Shown here piece after piece: positions 24,601 to 64,000 of a DNA stretch of 64,000 bases; the first letter of the stretch is position 1; every line of letters starts with the position of its first letter. The DNA comes from Istiophorus platypterus. Lineage: Eukaryota > Chordata > Actinopteri > Istiophoriformes > Istiophoridae. The notes under the pieces are model-generated. The model saw nothing but the letters and a program-made list of their open reading frames with translations. It was not told the origin of the DNA and searched no databases. The DNA is taken from positions 6,731,990-6,795,989 of the forward strand of contig CM029123.1 of the NCBI GenBank assembly GCA_016859345.1. The letters are read 5' to 3'. The position numbers and the translations under genes are program-made.

Positions 24601-27600
24601 AAAAGCTGTAGCGGAGGTGACCTGAGCTAGTGTGCTCAAAGCTCTAAACACCAACTCTTCACATAGGACCAACTCCAAACAAGCCCATCTAAAGCATCTC
24701 GTTGATGTAAAACCACCTGGAAAATGTGGCCAGGCTTCATACCTCTGCTATCTAGAATTACAATTTGTTTTGAAAAACCTATGACATATGGATAAACTAT
24801 AATTTAGGCTGCTTATGACTTCCAGAGATGTAAAGGCCAAAAGCTGAGGCTACTGAAACGATGAAAAGCTTAAAAGATGATAAACATTTCAAAAATCCGT
24901 AGAAGGAACGGCAATCTCAACCATATGTAGCCTTACGTGGCAAATACATGAAACATTGTGAATAAAAACAAAATAATCTCTCTGATAAGACATTGTTTAA
25001 TCAGAAGGAAAATTCCCATCTGAGCACTTTTCTGAACCATTCTGTAAGTTATGAAGTGAAATATTCTGTTTTTTTTCTGTTAGCGTAGATTAGAATAGTA
25101 GAAAGAGTGGAAACAGCAGGAAAATTGCTTCACCCTTTGCACCTCAACTCAGCACACGAGACCACATTATGAGCACAAATCCCATTCAAATGGTCTGCAT
25201 CCAGGAGGACCAGGAAGAAGGTCCATTACTTTCCCCACAGAGAGGGCTGTGTTTGGTGGTCCAGTGCCCCGAGGTCTCTGAGCTCAGCCTGCACCTGCAG
25301 CCAGTTGCGTCCAGGGCTGTAGAAAAGAAAACAAATACAGTAAATAACTGCCCCTCTGCTTAATGATGCTTAAGAGCAGTCTCGTTCATTTGCCGTAAAG
25401 AAAAGCGGGCTTGAAACGACGTCGAGCACAATGGCTCCCAGATAGTGCTTCGTCGTGTGAGCGGCCTCCAGCTCTCGTGTTGCTTGAGTAACCTTGTGAT
25501 AGTATCACTTTGAACTGTGTGCTGCAAAAAAAGGGGGAGATGCGAGAGCAATGACTGTAAAGGTTTGGTGCAGAGGTTAAATATACGGGTTGCCCACATT
25601 TTCCAGGAGAAACAAGCGGAAAAGTCCTACACAAACATCATTGTGTGCTACTGAGGCGCAAAGACACAGGGTTAGTGCATCAAAGACTCATTCAAGGACA
25701 TGGAGGTAAATTGTCTCAGACCCAATGCAAGCTGAAACTTGAGAATATAAATGAGGTCTTTCTAGATTCACTATCTGGTTATTTTCATTTTAATGAAAGA
25801 AAAGGAGCCTCTTCTCTCTTTTTCTGCAGATATTGTCTTGAAAAATCAACACCACTTGACTGTGTCTGCAAACCAAAAACATTATTCTCTATTTAATTGC
25901 AGTGAACAGAAGCTAGATTTCACCACTTCTTCCTCCTGTTTGGCTTTGTTGACAGGATTTTATTTATAACAAGGGTGTAATTTATGAGAATCTGAAGGCC
26001 CTGACTAGACCATAACCCAGGTCAGACTCACTCATTCTTCAGCATGACAGGACTGGACTCCTGGAGTTATGGGATCAAGGCTGATGTCTTACAGAGCCCC
26101 ACTCGGGGGAACAGGTATCCGCACTCCCTTATTTTATCAGCTCTCCAACAAGTGAACATGAACACGCTCCCCTATAAATCATTTGCTTCTAATGACAGCC
26201 CAGAGGCAGGAAGGCAGAGCATTGTCTGATGTTGTACGTATCAGCGCCCCTTTTTTTCCCCTTTCTTTCTCCAAAGAAATGTAGCGTGACAGACTGACCT
26301 CCTCCTCATCTCTGTAATACAGCTTGAGATTGTGAGGGCTAATTGATAACACTATAGTGCTACAATTAGCGTCCATTTTAGCTTTAGCATGCGCCGCCAC
26401 CTCATACTTGGAGAAGGGTCCATTGCACCTCACATCTAAGGCCCCTACTTTGGTCCCTGGGGTCCCGGATGTGAGGTGCCTCACGTACTGGCTTAGACTG
26501 GCTGAGAGTTTTTACCCGAGGGCTTTTTTAGAATGCCATATCCCTTTCTCTCTACACATTTCCCATCTATCCTTCACATTCAACTGTCAAATAAAGGCAA
26601 AAATTACAAAAACAATTTAAAAAGATTTTTTTTTTTTTGATAAGTTTGCTTAAAAAGTTCAAATTTGGTGCTAGAGAAGCTACCGGTTATGTTAGCTGTG
26701 TAAAACCCATGAAAATAGATTCTAAAATAGTATATCCTCTAAGATAAAACTCAAAGCATGAACCCGTCTTACATCTTCACTAGTATATGTATAGAAAAAA
26801 AAATCATCATATAAAAATAAGTTAGTCATTAGCAGCACTTTAGCTGGCGAACGTTGAATGTTAGCATCATGTCAGATACTACTCTGTTATCTCCACACCT
26901 TGCCTATGTTAAAAGGTTGATGTTAGCTAAAAATGTTTTTATAAAGGACTGAATATAATGGTATGTCTACTCAGTAATACTTGAACATTTCACTAAACAA
27001 CTACGGAGACAAATAATGTACAAGAAGAGACTCGAAACGTTTTTGCGTTTTGAGTCCTGGTGTCTTGCTCTTATGTAGGAGGGCTGCATTTCACAACATT
27101 GTTGTATGCATGTATGCATGCTCATATTGCATGTTTTTATAAAAGCTACTGAAAGCTTTTCTTTGATAAGAGTGCTGAAACCGTTCGGGAGGAGGAGTGA
27201 ATGAGCCTTCTTTTATGCTAGAGGTCCAAGGCCTTGATTCTCTCTCAGCCCTCCTGTTTCTGTTAAATGTAGCAAGTGAACGTGCAAACATGCACACCTG
27301 AGTTTTAGTGCATGTAAATGTCCTGTGTGCTGAGTGGGTTGTGTGTGAAGGGGAGACAGATACAGTCACAGTCAACAAGAACAACAACAGATTCATTACA
27401 TTTGTTTGACCAGTGACTTCCTGTGGAAGATAGATGTGTTTTGGCCCAGGCAGCTGTTCGCTCTGACAACAGTCACTCCCCTTGCATGATGCCCCTGTGT
27501 GGCCGGGGTTGAAAATTATCATTCAGTGCACGACGTATGTGTGTGTCTGCCCGTGTGTGTGTATGTATGTGTGTGTAAGTGTGTGCATGTGTGTGTGTGG

Positions 27601-29799
27601 TCTGGGTTAACAAGGCTAATTCACAGGACCCAGACAAAAATACTGGTCCCACCTCGCACTTTTCAGAAGGGCCACACTGGAGGCTTTTTTCCCCCAACGA
27701 AGCTAGTGTTCTTGCACATGTTTAACACCAAGTGTGGATGCGTGTGTGCGTTCTACTGTTCATTGGACCGAAACCTAAATCAGCACATGAAAGGTGTGTA
27801 TCTCAGTGTTGCTTCTCTGGCTGCTCTGACAGGAAACAGACCCTCACTGTGGTATTTGGTTTCTCCGAACTCACACAGGACTCGATTTCAAACATGGTCC
27901 AAAATTCAAAACAGAAATGTAGTATGAGTGGAGACAATAAGGCCAATGTTATGTCACTAGTTAAATTTAATTTCTCAGATTACTCACTGCTGTTCCAAAT
28001 CTATAAATTTTGTAAGAATTAATTTTTTTTTTCATATATTAAAACAAGCTTTTTCTTTCATCCAATGCACTTAATATTTACTCTAAAAGTTTTTAAAAAC
28101 TATTTTTATAATGATAATATCATTTCACTCTGCATCAGTCCATTCAGATTTTCTGTGTATATTTTTTTCTCAAAATTCAACATTTGCAGTCTTTACCCCT
28201 GGTACTCCAGCCCAGAAGGAGTTTGGTGTTACTTGTGTTGGCCCGAGTATGTAACACAGGTCTCCCAAAACAACAAGATTATGGGGGCTAAGACAATAAC
28301 AGCACAGGGCACGGGGAGGGATGAGCTGCAGTCTTACCAAAGAGAAAAGAGAGGAATTATGGTGCATCTCTCGTCACATTTGCACAGATGTTTTGGCTAG
28401 ACCAGTCGAATCTTCTTTGTCATCACTAATCACCTAACAATAAATCCCTTAGCAGCACTCGGACGGGGAGGAGAAAAGCAGAAAGACAAGTCTGGCTGCA
28501 GGAGAGGCCACCTTTTAAACAGCATCTTCAAATATTCAATTAAAATAAATGGCTTATTGGTTTCTGTTAACTTATCAGAGACATTTTTGTCCTTTGTGGG
28601 TCACACTGAATCGTGGCGAAGGTCAGAATTGGATTGTATTTTCTGTTTTCTTTTGTTTTCTGCCAAGTTGAATTTCTGCTTTGAAAACTCAACTTGCGCA
28701 AAATGCAAGCATTTTTTTCTTTTACCCCCGCAGTTAATTTTTTTGGCTCATGTGTAAATGACTAGACTTATTTGACTTTTGTTATCTGCTCTGTTGCTAC
28801 AATGCATGACCGTGTAGAGACATCCAAACAAGTGTATGAAGTGAGGACAGCGCCGTAGTTCCTAATAAGACTGAGGAGTGATGACACACAGCAACAATGT
28901 GCTGACAGAACCTACCAACACTAAAGCTCCCAAGGTGTACCGACACACTGACTGATGTCTATAACCTTCCAAACTTTCAGAATAAGCCTCTATGTGCTGT
29001 AACTCGCTGCAGGACCTTTCATCTCACATATTTCTTCACAGTTAGAAAAAGTCAACATTCTTGTTTATTGGAATTAGCAGCTATACTTGTCATAGTTGGA
29101 GCTATCCTTACAGTGTATAACCTCCCTAAGAGGACAAAACTGGGAAAAAGAGACAGTTCTCCATCATTCCCATGTAGCGTTTCCTGGCCAGTTTTCAGCC
29201 TCTGTTTATTGTCTTGCTCTCATCTTTCTCACGAGCCTGTGTCCAACGTGCCATTTTGCTCTAGTGCAAATGTAGTTCCGTTTCCTGCAGGCAGTTTAAA
29301 CATGAACAATCAATGTACGCTGCTTCCCAATCAATATACTTAGGGTCTTTCAACAAAATTTGACATAGAATGACAAGAGGTGCTCTCAATTTTTCCTCTA
29401 GAGGCGACATAATATTAAGTTTGAGTCATAATAAAATTACTCGAATCAGTGATGCTGGGGAAATTGCTGTAAACAGAGCACTGACAAATTAACACCTTAG
29501 AAGGTTAATTTAGCAAATATGTTAGCAAGAAGTTGCCTAATTACACATATAGTAGACAAGTAGAAGCTTTAGCACTCATTTGGAGTTCTGTTTACTGGCC
29601 ACCTTGGAAATGCGCTATCATTAGGCACTCTCTTTTAGCTCTGTTTTTGTTCATCACCAACTCCTGTGGGATAAGCACTCCACTAGGTTCAGTAGCTGGT
29701 CATTAACTGTGTCTGTCTGCTGTCTGGTGCTGGGGAAGTTACATACAGTGTTTTTAAGAAAAGAGCCTCCCGCTACATTTGAAAATAAGACTGATAAGA

Positions 29800-30340
29800 A
29801 CAGTAACACTGAATGAAAACAGTCCAGTTGATGGCTGTAAAACCAAAACAAGGGCTTAAAGACACTAAAAAATACTCCCTACAAGTGTAGGGAACTGCAG
29901 AGTTGGATGATAATTCTTTTTCATTTCACTTATCGTTAACATAAATATATTGATCATAGAAGCTTAAAAAAATAAATTATGAAATTCCAGCCAATCTCAG
30001 AGTTTTATGTTGTCTTGCTTAAACCATAGCTCAGAATTTGAGAGGGAAGCAAAAAAGTAAAGTTGTTGGCCATAGTAATACAAAGTAATACAATGAGCTT
30101 AAAGATGCTAAAAACCTCTCTAGAGCCGAGAGCCACAGTCAGGTGATAAATCATTGTGGGTTCATATCGAAGAGGGTCTTTCACATTACATAGTTATTTG
30201 TTCTGTTGTTAGTATAAAAATTTGGATTATAGCAGATTTAAAAGTTAAATTCTGAAATTCTACATTGAATGTCCAACAGAAAATCCTCAATTTAATGCTT
30301 GATAGATAATGCTTGAGTTTTCTGTTGTCTTCTTAAATGA
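29800..30340. repeat. two diverged tandem copies of an unknown repeat
   Basis: About 29850-30020 and about 30090-30340 share, in order, a 'taaagaNNctaaaaa' start, a short T-rich region, AATATAAA-like sequence, TGATCATAGAAGCTTAAA against GGATTATAGCAGATTTAAA, then TATGAAATTC against TCTGAAATTC, and finally TTTTNTGTTGTCTT. The copies are clearly related but much diverged. Confidence 0.5.
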
Positions 30341-30842
30341 TTGTGCCAAAATCAAGTTTGGGGCTGTGTGTAGGTTGGGGGTTGGGAGTTGCTGGTGCAG
30401 TTTAATGATAGCTCCTCTCCTAATTTCCCCCTAATGAAATAATCCCTGTCTCCCTGACCTGGTACACCGGTCTCTTGCCTGGAGTGGTGTCTGCAGATTA
30501 AATTAGATCCATCTTGTCAGTCGGCAAGCAAGACAGAATAACTGTGTAGATGATGTGTGTTTTTTGCTTGAGGCAGGAAAGTTTTCGGCTCAAGCCCTGT
30601 GGCTCAAGCATTTGACCTTTTGTTGGTTTTCAGTGTCAAGGATTTTTAGGTGCTCAAATTCCACAGTCTGTATCCATGGAAATGCTGCTTTAAAGGGAGC
30701 GTCCATCAATGCTGAAAGGGTGACCCAGAATACCCAAACACACCCTGCCCAATCGTATTAAAGTTCTTCTGGATGGCACTACTCTATGGGCACACACGAT
30801 CCACATTACTCCGGTCGAGGGAACTGGAAGGAGAGGCTACCT

Positions 30843-30856
30843 GTTGCCACGGCAAC
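30843..30856. promoter_or_regulatory. RFX X-box palindrome
   Basis: GTTGCC-AC-GGCAAC is a perfect inverted repeat matching the RFX-family consensus (GTNRCC, short spacer, RGYAAC). It lies about 2.8 kb beyond the prdm5 stop. Use in vivo is inferred only. Confidence 0.5.
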
Positions 30857-31153
30857 ATGGGCCAAACACAGAGGTCAGAAAAGCGTGTCCGTGTCATTCC
30901 TAAAGTGACAGTGGTTTGCTATAAACCGGGGCCAGGGTGGTAATAATACTCCTGTGCAGTGGGCGGGGCTGGCGTTCGGCTCTGTGGACGCTGGTCGGGG
31001 CCCAGTCTGGCCACACTCACAAATGGGGAGGCAACACAGGAAACTGGGGCTTCCAGTAAAAACATATAATTAGAAACACATTGACTAGGGGCTTTGGCGT
31101 GATACACCCAGTAGGAGGGGAGAGACGCATGCAGGCAGGGATGCACTGGTGGA

Positions 31154-31171
31154 AAAAAAAAAAAAAAAAAG
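31154..31171. repeat. poly-A tract
   Basis: About 18 A in a row in the 3' intergenic region. Confidence 0.9.
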
Positions 31172-32969
31172 ATCGAAGTGGAGGACAAGATCACTGGGTC
31201 ACTGGGAAAGTCCCTTGTGATAATCAAATGTCACGAGACAAAAAAGAGAGCAAAGTGATAATCAAAAGCAGGGATAGCTCAGCACCCGGTCTGACCTGTC
31301 AGCTGGATTAGGACAGACAAGACATGTGGCAGACAATCATTTTCCAGTTAGAAATCCCTACTACTACTACTACTGTTTACAAGATGCAATATATATATAT
31401 GCCACTGTATTTGAGAGTGCGTCAGTATGGCCGAGGGCCTCACCACTAAAGAGCAAGCGGCGGGCAGCACGAGCTCAGCGGACAGCTTGGGTCTCAGATG
31501 TGAGGCCGGCTGGGCTGGGGCCACGCCCTGCATGGCCATGCAATGAACCAAGCACCAGAAGGAGAGCGGGTTAACCTGGGCCACATAGGAACCTCGAGTA
31601 ATCACTAACCATGTTTCTCGGGAAGCCTGACAATGGCTGATGGAAATGCAGAGACATCATGCGGCGTTTGATTTCTACGCTGCGAGCAGTGAAACTGAAA
31701 TATAATCTAACATGAATACCAGTAATTGGTTAATTGTTAAACAAACAGCACACACTCAAAGACGTGGTGATAGACATACTGTAATAGTTATGTGTTTTCA
31801 GGAAGCCAAAGCAACACATGGTAAGATTTATCCAGTTTGAACAGCAGCCCGCTTGACAAACTTCACAGAAAGATGATGAGAACAACTTGCAGCTCTCCCA
31901 CTTCACTCCACCACTCATGAGATTCTCACACAGTCGAGCCCTGAGATACTAGACAAACTCTGCAGGGGACAGACGTGAGAAAGAGTCCCCACATCCACAG
32001 AGAGAAACCATCAGAGCCGATCTTTAGTATGTGGCTTTACATATCAGGCGAGTGGTGACTGTGGTCTTAGAAAAAAACAAGCCTTAATTAGCCTTCACTC
32101 CAAGTACAGTGCAAACCCAAGAATAGGGGCAAGACGAACAACAAGAAGTGAACACTTTTAATCAACTCAAAGTGTTTCCTCGTACCCCCCCCCCTCCGGC
32201 AATGACAACAGTTCACAAACACATAATTAGAAGGAGTGGAGGAAATGGATGTTTGGTAGGTGATGAGGTTTTATACAATTCAAAACACAAAAGTGTGAAG
32301 TGAGAATTCACAGTCTGCAGATGAGGATAAGCAGCTGGAAACCTGGGCATTAATAAAGGGAGCAGTAAATGAGGAAGCAAATGAATTGGACTGAAAACAG
32401 GACTGAATTGCACCTCTATTGAAATATATGAAATACACTGTATTAAACTATCATTAATAAAGGATAATGAAAACACATTCTGTAAGGCCCGACAACTCTG
32501 AGCCGTTCTTATGAAAACACTCAAAAAAATCATCACAAAAGTCAACAAACAGTACTTTAGATTTTCTTTTAGTCCCTAATTTGGGACACAGGAACAGTAA
32601 CACAATTTAAGAACCACTGGCCTTCACAAAACAGGTCATGGGAACGGAAGGAATCGTTGAACCAACTTATCTTGAGATACTGATGTAGGTCAAAAATTAT
32701 CCACCAAATTATACCTAAAAACAGAAATCAGGTCTTTTAGATAAATCCTTCAAATTTCAGAGAAAATCTGAAACGGGGTAGTTTTGAAATGATTTTTTTT
32801 GGGAATTCCTGTCTTGTATGACATTGTTTTCTTCCCATCAGCTGTTCCATGGTGCAACAAACATCATGTAGCTATAAGTTTTGAAATTAAAGGGAGCATG
32901 AAAGATTGAGGACAGTATGCGTAAGCTTTCTAGCTATCATATAAATAAAATCTTATCCTAGAACCGTTT

Positions 32970-32990
32970 TAGATTTTTTTTTTTTTTTTT
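32970..32990. repeat. poly-T tract
   Basis: About 20 T in a row, downstream of the prdm5 stop on the gene strand (reads as poly-A on the minus strand). Confidence 0.9.
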
Positions 32991-33531
32991 ACTGTTTTCA
33001 GAAGTCCTACTCTCCATCTGCTGTTTAACAACCCTTTTATATACTTACAAAAGGTGACATTTTGAAATCATAAATTGAACAACACGCTTTTTAAGTTTGC
33101 TCTGGGGCCTAATAGAATATAACAGAACAAAATGGAACAGCTGTAAAATGTAAGAAACGTGTAAGCAACTGTGAGAAAGTGTATAGGTAAAACTAAAGTG
33201 CGGTATAAGATCTTTGGTCGTAGTTTTTTTTGTTTTTTTTTAACTTGGCAAAAGGCCACAGTTTTACAGTAAGGTATTCAGTAAATATTACAGTGAAAGA
33301 GGTCAGGTTGTAACAGTATGAACAGTAACACAAGTCAGAAAGACTGGAAGTGAAATGTCAGACATTTCATGTTCCCTGTGAGCAGACACAGATCAAACGT
33401 ATCTGGAATTTTGTTTGTTCAAATTTTCAAAACAGTATCTAAACAGTATGACAAAAAAATTACACTGTGAAGTCTACCTTTGATTTTAGGATACTCTCCC
33501 TAATGTTTTCCATATTCTACATGTATGTATA

Positions 33532-33537
33532 TTTAAT
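33532..33537 (-). terminator. possible prdm5 polyadenylation signal (ATTAAA)
   Basis: TTTAAT on the plus strand reads ATTAAA on the gene strand, 135 bases after the stop. I found no AATAAA between 32.0 kb and the stop. It would give a short 3' UTR; the true end may lie further downstream. Confidence 0.3.
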
Positions 33538-33671
33538 AACAACATTTCTGCTATCTAGCCATCTGTGTATACAGTATGTAAAGGCCATACCGGCTGCGTG
33601 AAGCATGAGACTGCACTTTATCTGAGGAATCAGATATCAGATACTTTCAGTCAGTGCTTCCATAATTGCCT

Positions 33672-63093
<29,422 letters not shown>

Positions 63094-63257
63094 TTCTCGG
63101 AAACGTTCCCTTCAGTGACAACGACTCGGCTGCCAGATGTGTCAGCGGAAGCGAGTTAGCATTGTCAGTTGGAATTTGGAGCAGATAGTTTCTCCGTGAA
63201 GTCGGTCCAAGTTGAACTTCTGCTGCTCCTGCTGCAGGAAAGCGGAGCGGCGTCCTG

Positions 63258-63262
63258 ATTGG
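63258..63262 (-). promoter_or_regulatory. CCAAT box upstream of prdm5
   Basis: The plus strand reads TGATTGGTC, giving GACCAATCA on the gene strand, a good NF-Y-type CCAAT context. It lies about 165 bases upstream of the first ATG, inside the CpG-rich region. Confidence 0.5.
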
Positions 63263-63480
63263 TCCGAAGTTTGTAACCAGAAGCTACCTTGTCTGTCGTG
63301 CAACCCCGCAGCCTGAGTTTGAGCCGGGCTGCGTTCCCAGCCCGCGCGGGACGGCCGCACCGCAGCGACGGGGGCGAAACCCGCACTTTCCCCCTGCGAA
63401 GCGTCCACGCAAACGCTGCCGACCAGCAAAGGCTGCGGTCCCCAACATTATCGACGTCCACTTAAAGAGAGGCGCTCAGG

Positions 63481-64000
63481 CCCGTGGGTGGCCTGAACGC
63501 AGCGAAGTCTGCAGGTTCTGCAGGTTCTGGGGGCCCATATCATATCATATGCAATGCAGGCATTAGATGATGTGTGGCCACCTGGTCACCCACTCGGAAG
63601 TCACACTTTAAGAGCAACTCGTGCAAGTAACAGAACTAGGAAGATAAATAATCTGAATATTTTGGACAGTTATTGGCATATATCACATGAGGGGAAAAAA
63701 ATTTAAATCGGCTTTTCGGAATCTCAAATGCACTATTTGTCAGCGATTATGTTTAAAACTTGATGGGCCAGTTTGATTGTCATTGCCAAAACAGACCCAT
63801 TAATGCAGGCCATTCCACAGTAAACTGTTGCAGAAGCTTCATTACCTACGCCACACCGGGAATAACATGCATTTCACATGCTCTGAAAAACGCTCATATA
63901 TCACCCTCCTCATTCACCATTAACCTCCAAAACCTCAGAATATTGTGTGTTTTGGCCTGAACTTATCTGGCCAACGATTCAGAAACCACATTGTACCAGC
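63481..64000. other. intergenic DNA upstream of prdm5
   Basis: Composition drops back to A/T-rich past the CpG region. A short direct repeat (TCTGCAGGT twice) lies near 63508-63526. No neighbouring gene begins before the window ends. Confidence 0.7.

Larger units (their letters stand above)
18753..29799. other. intergenic DNA
   Basis: No gene is seen. It contains a CA tract at 20.9 kb, the candidate element at 21.3-21.7 kb, a spaced direct repeat at 20182-20227, TTAGC-rich repeat-like sequence at 26650-26950 and an imperfect GT-rich patch at 27535-27600. Confidence 0.6.
30341..33671. other. intergenic DNA and prdm5 3' UTR side
   Basis: The part nearest 33671 should be prdm5 3' UTR. It includes the X-box at 30843 and a locally GC-rich, high-complexity patch at 31420-31680. 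No gene. Confidence 0.6.

Noticed and set aside
27091..27927. Overlapping 143- and 142-residue frames on opposite strands
   Set aside because: Both are kept open by a GT/CA-rich patch, and neither shows a protein family signature.
63481..64000. First exon of the upstream neighbour
   Set aside because: No splice-flanked conserved frame is visible in the last 500 bases.

Overview
This window is vertebrate, almost certainly from a percomorph-type ray-finned fish. The evidence is a multi-exon gene with GT-AG introns, many long dinucleotide microsatellites, no dense open reading frames, and several interspersed repeats I recognise from percomorph genomes (A/T-rich TTAGCATG elements, 'CTTTAAAGGAGTAG' elements, and 'TAGGGCTGCAACTAAC' elements). 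Species-level assignment is not possible by eye.

Only one protein-coding gene can be supported: a complete prdm5 orthologue on the minus strand (stop at 33672, start at 63093 or 63087). I assembled all 16 coding exons by hand. Every junction has GT and AG, every intron phase closes, and the coding exons sum to 1,896 nt including the stop (631 residues, or 629 from the second ATG). The human protein is 630 residues as I remember it. The product has an N-terminal PR/SET domain (exons 1-4), an acidic linker with ten consecutive Glu, and 16 C2H2-type zinc fingers (exons 5-16). A GC- and CpG-rich segment with a CCAAT box covers the first exon and its upstream side (about 62.56-63.48 kb).

Layout: 1-33.5 kb is the region 3' of prdm5, with no gene I can support. 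It holds microsatellites, old transposon-derived repeats, and a few stretches that look like candidate regulatory DNA, including a perfect RFX X-box palindrome at 30843-30856. From 33.67 to 63.09 kb is prdm5. Its 5' half is compact, while introns 11-15 are longer and carry most of the microsatellites and MITE-like elements. From 63.1 to 64.0 kb is the promoter side and upstream intergenic DNA.

I found no new multi-gene system. The most interesting points are four. First, zinc-finger exons 8-13 are arranged as phase 1-1 modules cut at the same places, suggesting ancient internal duplication. Second, two copies of one repeat family lie in opposite orientation in introns 5 and 13 and could pair in the pre-mRNA. 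Third, there is an 18-bp perfect hairpin in intron 14. Fourth, the X-box lies in the 3' intergenic region.
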